Shown: piece after piece, positions 42,895-52,047 of the stretch
Layout: each line of letters opens with the position of its first letter
Numbering within the stretch: the stretch's first letter is position 1
NCBI RefSeq assembly: GCF_014108865.1
Contig: NZ_CP053928.1
Span: forward strand, 4,650,001-4,714,000
Direction: 5' to 3'
DNA: 64,000 nt
Origin: Nocardioides sp. WS12
GTDB taxonomy: Bacteria; Actinomycetota; Actinomycetes; Propionibacteriales; Nocardioidaceae
Translations under genes and position numbers: made by a program
The notes under the pieces: generated by a model
Databases searched by the model: none
The model's input: the letters and a program-made list of their open reading frames with translations, nothing else
Told to the model about the DNA's origin: nothing

Positions 42895-43503
42895 TCAAAG
42901 ACCCACTCCGCCACCGATCCCGGGCATGGTCCCCAAGATGGCGGCCCACTGGGCCAGGTCGGCCTTGCGCTGCTGCAGGTCCTGACGGACCACGGCACCC
43001 AGGCCGATCCCGCGCGCGACATCGAGGGTCAGTCGTACCGACGACTGCACCTCCTGCCGGCTCGGGTCCGCATGCAGCAGCTCGATGGTGAGTTCCTCCA
43101 TCTCGCGGCTGAACCGGCGTTCGATCGGGACCACGAGGGCCCGCAGGGTCGGGTCCGAGGCCGCCGCAACCCACAGGTTCAACGCGGCCCGGCCGACCAC
43201 GTCGGTCCAGACGCTGGTCAACCGGGTCAGCACGTCGAGCACCGGGTTGTCGTCGTGCTCGTCGGCCGGCTGCGTGCGGAGCCGGTCACCGAGGCCGTCG
43301 GCCACGCGTTGCACGGCGTCGCGGACCAGGTCGTCGCGGCTCGCAAAGTGGTGCTGGGCGGCGCCGCGGGAAACTCCCGCGCGCGCCGCCACAGCAACAA
43401 CGGTGGTGCCGTGCCACCCGACTTCGGCGAGGCTCTCGATCGTTGCGTCGAGAAGGCTCTCCCGGGTGGCCCGGCTCCGGTCCTGCTGAGGTTCGCGCCC
43501 CAT
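42895..43503 (-). CDS. TetR family regulator
   Basis: 202 residues. The N-terminal helix-turn-helix (TRESLLDATIESLAEVGWHG then VAARAGVSRGAAQHHFASRDDLV) is typical of TetR. The C-terminal part should sense a ligand. It starts 19 bp after the acyl-CoA ligase stop, so it probably forms an operon with it and may respond to acyl-CoA or fatty acids; this is inference from position. Confidence 0.87.
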   Translation of the reverse strand: MGREPQQDRSRATRESLLDATIESLAEVGWHGTTVVAVAARAGVSRGAAQHHFASRDDLVRDAVQRVADGLGDRLRTQPADEHDDNPVLDVLTRLTSVWTDVVGRAALNLWVAAASDPTLRALVVPIERRFSREMEELTIELLHADPSRQEVQSSVRLTLDVARGIGLGAVVRQDLQQRKADLAQWAAILGTMPGIGGGVGL

Positions 43504-43522
43504 GCGCTGTCCTGCTGTCCGC

Positions 43523-45283
43523 TCAGGCGTAGAGCGAGTCGATCTGCGCCGAGTACTTCTCGGCGATCGGCTTCCGCTTGAGCTTGAGGGTCGGGGTGAG
43601 CTCGTCGCCACCGGGCATCCAGAAGGTCGGGACGACCTCGAACTTCTTGACCTGCTCGACGCGCGACAACTTCGCGTTGCCGGCGTCGATGCCCTGCTGG
43701 ATCAGGGCCAGCACGCCCGGGTCCTTGGCGAGCACGGCCGGGTCGGCGGCGACGCCGGCCTTCTCGGCGTACGCCGCCGCAGCGTCGGGGTCGAGCACGA
43801 TCAGCGCCGTGTTGAACGCCCGGGCGTCACCGATGCAGACGATCGCGGCGGCCAGCGGGGTGCTCACCTTGAGGGTGTTCTCGATGTTGGACGGCGACAT
43901 GTTCTTGCCGGAGGCGCTGATGATCAGCTCCTTCTTGCGGTCCACGATCGAGTAGTACCCGTCCTCGTCGACCGTGCCGATGTCACCGGTGTGGATCCAG
44001 CCGTCGGCGTCGAGCGCTTCGGCGGTCTTCTCGGGGTCCTTGCGGTAACCGATCATGTTGCCCGGGCCGCGGACCAGGAGCTCGCCGTCCTCGGCCAGCT
44101 TGATCTCGATGCCGGGGATCGCCGGTCCGACCGTGCCGAGCTTCTGCTTGCCGGGAGGGTTCAACGTCGAGCCGCCGCAGGTCTCGGACATGCCCCACAA
44201 CTCGCAGACCTCGATGCCGAGGCCGATGAAGAACTTGAGCGTCTCCGGGGAGATGGCGGCAGCGCCAGACCACGCCCAGGTCAACTCCTGCATGCCGAGG
44301 GCCTCGCGGACCTTGGACAGCACGAGCTTCTCGGCCACGGCGAACTTGACCTTGTCGATGGGGTTCAGCGACTTGCCGGCAAGACGGGCGTCCGCCTTCT
44401 TGTCCGCCATGGCAAGGGCGAACTGCGCGATCTTCTGCTTCTTGGCATCGGGTTCGTTGGCGACCTTCGCCTCGACGCCGGCCTTGATCTTCTCCCAGAC
44501 GCGCGGGACGGCGAACCAGATGGTCGGCTTGCAGTCGGGCAGGGCCGCGGCGATGGTGCGCGGGTCGGCGATGTAGGTGACCTGGGTGCCGCGGGCGCAC
44601 AGGCCGTACTGCGAAGTCGCGCGGTCGGCGATGTGGGCCATCGGCAGGAACGAGGTGATCCGGCCGCCGAACGGCATCGGGAAGTTGGCGGTCACCGACT
44701 CCAGGATGCTCATCAGGTTGCCGTGGGTCAGCTGCACGCCCTTGGGCGGGCCCGTCGTACCGGAGGTGTAGATGAGGGTGAGGAGGTCGTCGGGCGTGAC
44801 GGCCTTCCACGCGGCCTCGAAGTCGAAGTCGGGGTCGCCCGCAGCCTCGAGCTCCTCCAGGCTCATCGTGGCGCCCTCAGGCTTCCCGTCCACCACGATG
44901 ATGTGATCGAGCGGGGCGCCCGACGCGAGGACGACCGGCAGCAGCGCGGTCTCGGTGAAGATGACCTTGTTCTCGGCGTTGCTGAAGAGGTACGCGACCT
45001 GCTCCGGCGCCGAGGTGTTGTAGATCGAGAAGGCGGTCGCACCCAGGTGCATCGCGCCGGCGTCGATCCAGGCCGACTCCGGCCGGTTCGTCACCATGAT
45101 GGCGACGGTGTCGCCGCGCTTCACACCGAGGCTCGCCAGACCCGCTGCGACCTTGCGGACGCGGTCGGACAGTTCGCGCCAGGTGACGGAGACCTTGTCT
45201 CCCGGGGTACGGACAGCGACAGCGTCGGGGTTGACCTTGGCGGTCTGCTGGAAGGCCTGGCAGACAGTGATGGACGAGCTCAA
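43523..45283 (-). CDS. Long-chain acyl-CoA ligase (FadD-type AMP-dependent synthetase)
   Basis: 586 residues. Activates a fatty acid to acyl-CoA through an acyl-AMP. The P-loop is LIYTSGTTGPPKG (about 168-180), then WGMSETCGG, then GWIHTGDIGTVDEDGY and IVDRKKELI with the hinge and catalytic Lys near the C-terminus (TPTLKLKRK). The closest named relatives are the FadD15-like ligases. The start is TTG at 45283, supported by GAGGAG 5 nt upstream. Followed by the TetR gene. Confidence 0.88.
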   Translation of the reverse strand: MSSSITVCQAFQQTAKVNPDAVAVRTPGDKVSVTWRELSDRVRKVAAGLASLGVKRGDTVAIMVTNRPESAWIDAGAMHLGATAFSIYNTSAPEQVAYLFSNAENKVIFTETALLPVVLASGAPLDHIIVVDGKPEGATMSLEELEAAGDPDFDFEAAWKAVTPDDLLTLIYTSGTTGPPKGVQLTHGNLMSILESVTANFPMPFGGRITSFLPMAHIADRATSQYGLCARGTQVTYIADPRTIAAALPDCKPTIWFAVPRVWEKIKAGVEAKVANEPDAKKQKIAQFALAMADKKADARLAGKSLNPIDKVKFAVAEKLVLSKVREALGMQELTWAWSGAAAISPETLKFFIGLGIEVCELWGMSETCGGSTLNPPGKQKLGTVGPAIPGIEIKLAEDGELLVRGPGNMIGYRKDPEKTAEALDADGWIHTGDIGTVDEDGYYSIVDRKKELIISASGKNMSPSNIENTLKVSTPLAAAIVCIGDARAFNTALIVLDPDAAAAYAEKAGVAADPAVLAKDPGVLALIQQGIDAGNAKLSRVEQVKKFEVVPTFWMPGGDELTPTLKLKRKPIAEKYSAQIDSLYA

Positions 45284-45445
45284 TTTGTCTCCTCGGTGAC
45301 GGGTTCGCGCAGAACGTAAGCCACGTCACACCGGCAAAGCAAGCACTTCTGCTTGTTTTGGGACCCTTTGGTCAGGCAGGGCAGGAACTGCGGGCAACCG
45401 CCGTCCGTTGACGCGGGTGTACCCCCTGCGAAAGGAACCCTGCTG

Positions 45446-45739
45446 ATGCGTTGCCCCGTCGACGAGACCACGCTGGTGATGAGCGAGCGAAGCGGAATCG
45501 AGATCGACTACTGCCCCCAGTGTCGCGGCGTCTGGCTGGACCGCGGTGAACTGGACAAGATCATCGACCGTTCCGTAGCCGAGCCGGCACCCCAGCAGGC
45601 CGCCCAGCAGGCCCCGCCGCAGCGTCAGCCCGAGTACGACGGCTACCAGACGCCCCGCCAGCAGTACGCCCCGCAGCAACAGCACGGCTACAACAAGAAG
45701 CGCAAGAAGGAGTCCTGGCTCTCCGAGCTCTTTGATTGA
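45446..45739 (+). CDS. TFIIB-type zinc-ribbon protein
   Basis: 97 residues. MRCPVDETTL and CPQCRGVWLDRGELDKII form the zf-TFIIB-type motif; the first knuckle has C3 with Asp6 in place of a second Cys, the form common in this family. The rest is Gln/Pro-rich and ends in a basic KKRKKESWLSELFD tail. AAAGGA about 10 nt before the ATG supports this start. Function unknown. Confidence 0.8.
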   Translation: MRCPVDETTLVMSERSGIEIDYCPQCRGVWLDRGELDKIIDRSVAEPAPQQAAQQAPPQRQPEYDGYQTPRQQYAPQQQHGYNKKRKKESWLSELFD

Positions 45740-45894
45740 GGCGCCGACGATTGGCGGAGCGCCGTAGCCCGTTCGGGCCACTTGCCCGGGGCCCTTGTTC
45801 CCGAGTTCCGGCCAATTGCGACTGACCACGCCGTCCGGGCCGATCTGGGGACTGTCACGACAAGACCGTCGCGACGAGTCACGCAAGGACCGTC

Positions 45895-48800
45895 ATGCTC
45901 GAACAGCCATGGGGCCGCTGGACTGCTCCCAACAGCGCGCTGGCGTTCGCCGTGGCTCCCCGACGGTCCAGGCCATGGCTCATGCTCTACACGCTCGTCG
46001 CGGTTCCGCTGTACGTGTCGTACGTCGCGCTGCCTGACGCACCGCGCTACCTGTGGACCGCCATCGGACTGCTCTCGCTCACCGGGCTGGTCGTCGGCAC
46101 CATCGTGAACCGGCCGCGGCGGCGCCTGCCGTGGTGGCTGGCCACCCTGGGCGTGGCCGCTCTCATGGCAGGTGACACGACCTACGACCTGCTGACCGGC
46201 GTGTTCGGCCAGCTCAACCCCTACCCCTCCGCTGCCGACGGGTTCTACCTCGCGATGTACCCGCTGGTTGCGGGTGGGCTGCTCGTGCTGGTCCGGGTGA
46301 TCAAGCCGCTCGGCGACAAGCATGCCGCCATCGATGCCAGCATCGTCACCGTCGCTCTCGGGCTGCTGGTCTGGGTCTACCTGGTCGAGCCCTACACACA
46401 GGACGCGACGCTGACCTGGGGCCAGAAGGCGGTGTCGATCAGCTACCCGCTCGGAGACGTCCTGATCCTCGCCTTCCTGGTGCGACTCCTCATTGGCACC
46501 GAGCGGCGATCGCACTCGCTGTGGTTGCTCAGCATCGGCACCGTCGGCCTGCTCGCGTCCGACACCGTCTACGGGCTGATCCAGCTCAACGGCAACTGGT
46601 CCACCGGCAGCCTCGTCGACCTCGGCTGGATGTTGTTCTACGGAGCCTGGGGCGCGGCGGCTCTGTCACCGGACATGGCGCGGTTGACCGAGCCGGTGCG
46701 GCGGACACCACCACAGACCTCGAGCCGCCGTCTGCTCCTCTTCACCCTGGTCCCGCTCGCTGCTCCTGGCCTGCTGCTGTGGGAGCTCTCGCGCGGCGGC
46801 TCTGGCCACATTCTCGAGACCGCAGGGACCGCGGCAGTGCTCTTCCTCCTGGTGTCGCTGCGCCTCAAGGGCCTGGTCAACGCCGCCCACGAAGCGACCC
46901 ACCGGGAGAACGCCATGCGCCGCACCGGTGAGGCCCTGGTCGCCGCCTCGGACCCGGACACCGTCTACCGCGTCGGCCTCGCGGCCCTGGCCGACGTCAC
47001 CTGCCACTCGCCCCGCCTCCTCGTCGCGACCGGCCACCCCCTCCGGGTGGTGTTCGACTCCAGCGACAGGCACCGGAGCAGGGACGACGAGGACCTGGAG
47101 CCGCTCCTTCGGTGCCACGAGCACGAACTGCTCAGCCAGCAGTTCGTCCTCACCACGGCTGCGGGGTGCGGTCCCGCCCTCGCCGCGGCCATCGGCGCAG
47201 GCGAGACGGTGCTGCTGGCCGCGATGGTGCGCGACGAACGGATCAGCGGACTGCTGGTGGTCCACGGCCCCGGCGTCGAGCGGCCCGAGAGCATCGACCC
47301 CATCTGCAGCCTGGCGTCCCAGATGATGCTCGCCCTCGACAGCATCGAGCTCACGGCACAGGTCGCCGAGCGGAGGAGCGAGGCGCACTTCCGGTCATTG
47401 TTCCAGCACGCAGCCGACATCATCCTCGTGTTCGATGAGCAGCTCCGGCTTCGGTTCAACACACCCTCTGCGCAGACCGTGCTCGGATGGGAACCAGAGG
47501 GTGCACGTGACCGAACCGTGGATTCGATGGTGATCGCCGGCGACGTCTCCAAGGCCCGCCTGCTGCTCGGCCGGGTCCTGCTCGGCGAGCGGCGCTCGGG
47601 GCGCGGACCGAGCGACGAGTGGCGGATCGTGGATCGCGGTGGCCGGGTACGCCTGTTCGAGGTCTCCTGCCGGAACCTGATGGACGACCCGAGCGTTGGC
47701 GGCGTGGTCGTCACGCTCCACGACATCACCGAGCGTCGCCAGCTCGAGAGCGACCTGGCGTACCAGGCGTTCCATGACTCCCTGACCCAGCTGCCCAACA
47801 GGGCCATGTTCCTCGACCGTGTCGAGCGTGCCCTCGCGCCCAGCGGCCCCGACCGCGACCTGATCGCGGTCGTCCTGATCGACCTGGACAACTTCAAGAT
47901 CATCAACGACACCCGCGGCCATGCCGCAGGTGACGCACTGCTCGCCAGCGTCGGGCAGCGTCTGCAAGCCGCCCTGCGGCCCTCGGACTCGTGCGCGCGG
48001 CTCGGCGGCGACGAGTTCGCGGTCCTCGCCAACGGCGTGTCGAACAACGAGGAGGCCTGCGAACTCGCCGCGCGTCTGCTCGAGCACCTCCGGTCGCCGT
48101 TCGACATCGGCGGCGAGAGTGTTCACGCAGGAGCCAGCTTCGGCGTCACGACCAGCGCCTACGGCCAGGAGGCGGCGGAGCTGCTGCTCCAGGCCGACCT
48201 CGCGATGTACGCCGCGAAGGACGCCGGAAAGGGTGGCGTGCAGTTCTTCCGGCCAGCCCTGATCGATGCCATACAGCTGCGGGCACGGACCGTCAGCGAG
48301 CTCGAACTGGCCGTGCAGCGCGACCAGTTCGTGCTCCACTACCAACCCATCATCGCGCTCGACACCGCCTGTGTCGTCGGGTTCGAGGCCCTGATCCGCT
48401 GGCAGCACCCGGAGCGTGGGCTGCTGTCTCCTGGCGACTTCATCGACGTCGTCGAGGACAGTGAGCTCGCCATCTCCGTCGGCGCCTGGGTGATCGACAA
48501 GGCGATCGAGCAGGCCGCCCAGTGGCAGGGCACCGGGCCCGACAGCGGATTGCTGAAGATCGGTGTGAACGTGACGCCGCACGAGTTCGCCCACCCGGGA
48601 TTCGTCGACGTCGTCATCACCGCGCTGGAGCGCCACGGCCTGCCGCACGAGGCACTCGTGCTGGAGATCACCGAGCGCATCCTCGCTGGCGGGGACCCCC
48701 AGATCATCCGCGCGATGGCCGAATTGCACGAACTGGGCGTTCACCTGGCCATCGACGACTTCGGGACCGGCTACTCGGCCCTCGGCTACCTTCGGCGGTT

Positions 48801-49092
48801 CCCCGTGAGCATTCTGAAGATCGATCGGAGCTTCGTGGACGGCATCGGTACCTCCAGCGATGACCGGGCACTCGTCGAGGCCATCGTCCGACTCGGCGAG
48901 ACGTTCGGTCTCGACGTCGTTGCCGAGGGGGTGGAGACAGAGCAGCAGCGCGACGAGCTGGTCGGGCTCGGATGCCACTTCGCCCAGGGGTATCACTACT
49001 CCCGGCCACTGCCCGCGGCGCAGGCCACGAGGTTCGTCCACGAGTGGTCGGCACCCCAGCTGACGATCACGCCCGCTCCCGCCGCTGGCTGA
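45895..49092 (+). CDS. Membrane-bound GGDEF-EAL protein with PAS domain
   Basis: 1065 residues. About eight to ten membrane helices (residues 25-320) are followed by a GAF-like region, a PAS domain (about 498-615, beginning HFRSLFQHAADIILVF), a GGDEF domain (GGDEF at about 704-708) and an EAL domain (EAL about 831-833). GGDEF is intact and preceded by RPSD, five residues upstream, a c-di-GMP inhibitory I-site. The EAL residues needed for catalysis (EALIRWQHP, LEITE, DDFGTGYSAL, LKIDRSFV, AEGVE) are all present. So both c-di-GMP synthesis and breakdown look possible. Confidence 0.93.
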   Translation: MLEQPWGRWTAPNSALAFAVAPRRSRPWLMLYTLVAVPLYVSYVALPDAPRYLWTAIGLLSLTGLVVGTIVNRPRRRLPWWLATLGVAALMAGDTTYDLLTGVFGQLNPYPSAADGFYLAMYPLVAGGLLVLVRVIKPLGDKHAAIDASIVTVALGLLVWVYLVEPYTQDATLTWGQKAVSISYPLGDVLILAFLVRLLIGTERRSHSLWLLSIGTVGLLASDTVYGLIQLNGNWSTGSLVDLGWMLFYGAWGAAALSPDMARLTEPVRRTPPQTSSRRLLLFTLVPLAAPGLLLWELSRGGSGHILETAGTAAVLFLLVSLRLKGLVNAAHEATHRENAMRRTGEALVAASDPDTVYRVGLAALADVTCHSPRLLVATGHPLRVVFDSSDRHRSRDDEDLEPLLRCHEHELLSQQFVLTTAAGCGPALAAAIGAGETVLLAAMVRDERISGLLVVHGPGVERPESIDPICSLASQMMLALDSIELTAQVAERRSEAHFRSLFQHAADIILVFDEQLRLRFNTPSAQTVLGWEPEGARDRTVDSMVIAGDVSKARLLLGRVLLGERRSGRGPSDEWRIVDRGGRVRLFEVSCRNLMDDPSVGGVVVTLHDITERRQLESDLAYQAFHDSLTQLPNRAMFLDRVERALAPSGPDRDLIAVVLIDLDNFKIINDTRGHAAGDALLASVGQRLQAALRPSDSCARLGGDEFAVLANGVSNNEEACELAARLLEHLRSPFDIGGESVHAGASFGVTTSAYGQEAAELLLQADLAMYAAKDAGKGGVQFFRPALIDAIQLRARTVSELELAVQRDQFVLHYQPIIALDTACVVGFEALIRWQHPERGLLSPGDFIDVVEDSELAISVGAWVIDKAIEQAAQWQGTGPDSGLLKIGVNVTPHEFAHPGFVDVVITALERHGLPHEALVLEITERILAGGDPQIIRAMAELHELGVHLAIDDFGTGYSALGYLRRFPVSILKIDRSFVDGIGTSSDDRALVEAIVRLGETFGLDVVAEGVETEQQRDELVGLGCHFAQGYHYSRPLPAAQATRFVHEWSAPQLTITPAPAAG

Positions 49093-49127
49093 CTCCGCCA
49101 CCAGTGGCCGTGGCATGGCGTGCCGAG

Positions 49128-49133
49128 TAGCGT
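49128..49133 (+). promoter_or_regulatory. Probable -10 box TAGCGT, leaderless fumC
   Basis: TAGCGT, then 7 nt, then the fumC GTG at 49141. Confidence 0.45.
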
Positions 49134-49140
49134 CGTGGGC

Positions 49141-50550
49141 GTGACGAGCGACGCCAGCTTCCGGACCGAGCACGACTCCATGGGCGAGGTGCGGGTCCCG
49201 ACAGCGGCACTCTGGCAAGCGCAGACCCAGCGGGCGGTGGAGAACTTCCCGATCAGCGGCACGCCGATCGAGCCCGCGCTGATCCACGCGCTCGGCGAGG
49301 TCAAGGCCGCAGCCGCTCGCGCCAACGGCGACCTGGGCGTTCTGGCGGCCGACCTCGCCGCGGCCATCGAGGCGGCGGCCCACCAGGTCGCCGAGGGCCG
49401 GTACGACGACCAGTTCCCGATCGACGTGTTCCAGACCGGGTCGGGCACCAGTTCCAACATGAACGCCAACGAGGTCGTGGCCACGCTGGCCGGGCAGGCC
49501 GGGGTCGAGGCCCACCCGAACGACCACGTCAACGCCAGCCAGTCCAGCAACGACACCTTCCCCACGGCGATCCACGTCGCCGCGAGCCTGGCCGTCGTCC
49601 GCGACCTGGTGCCGGCGCTCGCCGTACTCGCCGGGTCGCTCGAGGCGAAGGCCACGGAGTTCGCCTCGCTGGTGAAGTCGGGCCGCACCCACTTGATGGA
49701 TGCCACCCCCGTCACGCTCGGTCAGGAGTTCGGCGGGTACGCCGCGACCGTGCGCTACGGCGTCGAACGGCTGGAGGCCGTGCTCCCTCGCGTCCGTGAG
49801 CTGCCCCTGGGCGGCACAGCGGTCGGCACGGGCATCAATACGCCGCCCGGGTTCGCTGCGGCCGCCATCGGGGCGTTGAGCGCCGCGACGGGCGAGCCGT
49901 TCACCGAGGCGCGCAACCACTTCGAGGCGCAGGGCACCCGGGACTCGCTGGTCGAGCTCAGCGGCGTGCTGCGCACCATCGCGGTCGGCCTCACCAAGAT
50001 CTGCAACGACCTGCGCTGGATGGGCTCGGGCCCCACGACAGGCCTGTCCGAGATCCACCTCCCCGACCTGCAGCCGGGGTCCTCGATCATGCCGGGCAAG
50101 GTGAACCCGGTCCTGCCCGAGGCCACGTTGATGGTCTGCATGCAGGTGATGGGCAACGACGCCGCGGTGACGATGGCCGGCGCGAGCGGCAGCTTCGAGC
50201 TCAACGTCGCGATGCCGGTGATCGCACGCAACGTCCTGGAGTCGATCCGCCTGCTCTCGACCGCCAGCACCACGCTCGCCGGGCGCTGCATCGACGGGAT
50301 CACTGCCGACGAGGACCGGATGCGGCGCTACGCGGCATCCTCACCGTCCGTGGTCACACCGCTCAACAAGCACCTCGGCTACGAGGCTGCCGCCAAGATC
50401 GCGAAGCAGGCACTCGCGACCGGCAGCACCATCCGCGAGACGGTGCTCGCCCTGGGGTACGTCGACCGCGGCGAGCTCACTCTCGAAGCACTCGACGCCG
50501 CGCTCGACCTGGATGCCATGACCCGCCCCGACGGGACGCCTGGTCCCTGA
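49141..50550 (+). CDS. fumC: Class II fumarate hydratase
   Basis: 469 residues. Iron-free, heat-stable fumarase of the citrate cycle. The signature [10 protein letters not shown] (about 313-322) is present, along with [16 protein letters not shown] and [19 protein letters not shown]. The start GTG at 49141 is favoured by the TAGCGT box; a start 7 codons upstream is possible. It is independent of the class I enzyme 6 kb away. Confidence 0.94.
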   Translation: MTSDASFRTEHDSMGEVRVPTAALWQAQTQRAVENFPISGTPIEPALIHALGEVKAAAARANGDLGVLAADLAAAIEAAAHQVAEGRYDDQFPIDVFQTGSGTSSNMNANEVVATLAGQAGVEAHPNDHVNASQSSNDTFPTAIHVAASLAVVRDLVPALAVLAGSLEAKATEFASLVKSGRTHLMDATPVTLGQEFGGYAATVRYGVERLEAVLPRVRELPLGGTAVGTGINTPPGFAAAAIGALSAATGEPFTEARNHFEAQGTRDSLVELSGVLRTIAVGLTKICNDLRWMGSGPTTGLSEIHLPDLQPGSSIMPGKVNPVLPEATLMVCMQVMGNDAAVTMAGASGSFELNVAMPVIARNVLESIRLLSTASTTLAGRCIDGITADEDRMRRYAASSPSVVTPLNKHLGYEAAAKIAKQALATGSTIRETVLALGYVDRGELTLEALDAALDLDAMTRPDGTPGP

Positions 50551-50575
50551 CCGGAGCGGGTCACCGCGTTGTCCG

Positions 50576-50890
50576 TCAGGTCGTCTTGCGACGTCCGGTG
50601 AGGATGGACCCGGCAATCACGGCAACGGCCGCCACCGCGATCTGCCAGAGGTGGCGGATCCAGTCGATGCCGTTGGTGGCGTTGGTCATCTCGGCGGCGT
50701 GCCCGTCGAAGGGGCCGTTGTTGTTCCCGGCGATCGCCCAGTAGAGGGCACTGCCGACCAGCATGCCGACGATGCCACATGCGGTCGTCAACCAGAGCGG
50801 GAACCTGGTTCTGTCGCCCGGCGCCACGGCCTTCCCGATGAGACCGATGATCGTGCCACCGACAATCGTGACGATGATGCTCCAGAGCAT
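50576..50890 (-). CDS. GlsB/YeaQ/YmgE-like small membrane protein
   Basis: 104 residues. Glycine-rich hydrophobic segments MLWSIIVTIVGGTIIGLIGK and FPLWLTTACGIVGMLVGSAL are typical of the GlsB/YeaQ/YmgE family. A third helix near the end (IAVAAVAVIAGSILTG) and an Asn-rich loop (GNNNGPFDGHAAEMTNATNG) are added compared with the usual 80-90 aa. The family is linked to envelope stress. It is convergent with fumC. Confidence 0.72.
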   Translation of the reverse strand: MLWSIIVTIVGGTIIGLIGKAVAPGDRTRFPLWLTTACGIVGMLVGSALYWAIAGNNNGPFDGHAAEMTNATNGIDWIRHLWQIAVAAVAVIAGSILTGRRKTT

Positions 50891-51180
50891 GGGAGCGCCC
50901 CTTCCGTCGCGCGGGACACCGATGTCCCGCGATGGGGGCATCATGCACCGGCCTGCGCCTTTACCTGCGAAGGCGCGGCGTAAGCGCGACACGCGCTGTC
51001 GGCTGCTCAGGGACGTCGAGCGACGGAGCGAAGAGAGCGACGCAGGAGCGACCGGAGTGGAGGAATCGACGTACCTGAGCGTCGACTGTCTTGCCGCCAG
51101 GCCAACTCAGCCCATGCCAAGACAGCTGCGGCGCGGCAGCGTGTCGGAGCGGAGCGACGACATCGCTCGCGCCATCCAAC
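50891..51180. other. 290-bp intergenic region with a structured dispersed element
   Basis: Between the GlsB-like gene and the transglycosylase-like gene, both on the minus strand. Its right half carries element A of a two-copy dispersed repeat, with an 8-bp inverted repeat CTGTCTTG/CAAGACAG (51087-51094 and 51119-51126). The left half is GAGCG/GACG-rich without a clear feature. Confidence 0.5.
51087..51142 (+). repeat. Dispersed two-block intergenic element, copy A
   Basis: Block 1 at 51087-51113 starts CTGTCTTGCCGCCAGGCCAA and ends CTCAGCC; block 2 at 51129-51142 is GCGGCGCGGCAGCG. Both blocks recur in the same order, one mismatch in block 1, on the minus strand at 61897-61954. Block spacing is 15 nt here and 17 there. 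Confidence 0.8.
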
Positions 51181-51834
51181 TCAGTACCAGTTGTGGCTCT
51201 CGGAGTGCGCCCAGGCGCCGCAGGGGCTGCCGTAGCGGTTCTGGATGTAGCCGAGGCCCCAGCGGATCTGGGTGGCCGGGTTGGTCGCCCAGTCGGCTCC
51301 GGCCGAGGCCATCTTGGAGCCGGGGAGCGACTGCGGGATGCCGTAGGCGCTCGACGAGGGGTTGTCGGCGTTCCAGCGCCAGCCGGACTCGCGGGTCCAC
51401 AGCGAGTCGAGGCAACCGAACTGGTCGGAGGAGAATCCGAACTCACCCAGGAGCGCGCGGGCGATGTCTCGGGGGTCCGAATCGGAGAGCTTGCGCTCGT
51501 CGGTCAGCGCAGCGGGGCCCGTCTCGTCCAGGCCTGCAGCCTTGGCCGGGTCGGCCTCGGGGCGGCGGTCGTCGCGGGAGACCACTTCACGGCGCTCGGT
51601 CGCGACGGTGACGTCGGCGGTCCGGGCAGCGGTGAGGGCGTCGAGGTCAGCGCTCGCAGCGGGCGGAGCAGCGTCCTGGCCGAGGACACCGGCGGCCACG
51701 GACACGCCCGTGACAGCCACGGCAACCGACGACAGGACGACCACGTTGCGGGCAGCCTTGCGAGGCGCCTGGGCAAGGTGAGCGTGCTTAGGTGCTCCAC
51801 GGTGCTTCGGTGAAGGGTTCGCGTGCTTCGACAA
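51181..51834 (-). CDS. Secreted transglycosylase-like protein (aggregation-promoting factor type C-terminus)
   Basis: 217 residues. A basic N-terminus precedes a hydrophobic segment (VVVLSSVAVAVTGVSVAAGV), a signal peptide or anchor. The C-terminal 95 residues (DSLWTRESGWRWNADNPSSSAYGIPQSLPGSKM) follow the SLT/aggregation-promoting-factor pattern with a likely catalytic Glu in TRESGW. Expected to act on peptidoglycan outside the cell. The start is a TTG at 51834, the only start codon in frame after an upstream stop apart from CTG codons; no good Shine-Dalgarno. Confidence 0.75.
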   Translation of the reverse strand: MSKHANPSPKHRGAPKHAHLAQAPRKAARNVVVLSSVAVAVTGVSVAAGVLGQDAAPPAASADLDALTAARTADVTVATERREVVSRDDRRPEADPAKAAGLDETGPAALTDERKLSDSDPRDIARALLGEFGFSSDQFGCLDSLWTRESGWRWNADNPSSSAYGIPQSLPGSKMASAGADWATNPATQIRWGLGYIQNRYGSPCGAWAHSESHNWY

Positions 51835-51873
51835 GTGCTCGAATCTCGGGCTCGACAGCAGGACCTGATCACC

Positions 51874-51885
51874 GCCCGATCGGGC
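51874..51885. promoter_or_regulatory. 12-bp perfect palindrome upstream of transglycosylase-like gene
   Basis: GCCCGATCGGGC lies 40 bp before the TTG start, a possible operator or hairpin in the leader. No regulator for it is identifiable here. Confidence 0.3.
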
Positions 51886-51957
51886 CCGACTCCATTGTCA
51901 TCACCGCCGGCGACCAGCGACCACCATGCCTGAGTGATCTCCCTCAAGCAAACCGAA

Positions 51958-52011
51958 GCGCCCGTTTCGTTCGTGGTTTCAGACCTCGTCTGCCACGAAC
52001 GCCACGGGCGC
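51958..52011 (-). terminator. Nested hairpin between phoH and the transglycosylase-like gene
   Basis: Three consecutive perfect stems: GCGCCCGT/ACGGGCGC (8 bp), CGTTCGTGG/CCACGAACG (9 bp) and CAGAC/GTCTG (5 bp) with a CTC loop, separated by small bulges. It begins 36 bp after the phoH stop, and the minus strand continues TTCGGTTTGCTTG. Best read as the phoH terminator, or a structured leader of the next gene. Confidence 0.65.
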
Positions 52012-52047
52012 CTCAGTTGTCACACCAACCCCAGGCTTCGCAGAGGG

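Noticed and set aside
47395-50058. 887-codon open frame on the minus strand
   Set aside because: Antisense to the GGDEF-EAL and fumC genes; no recognisable domains.
51835-52047. c-di-AMP (ydaO) riboswitch before the wall-active gene
   Set aside because: Known in Actinobacteria upstream of such genes, but I could not find its conserved cores; only a nested hairpin is visible.
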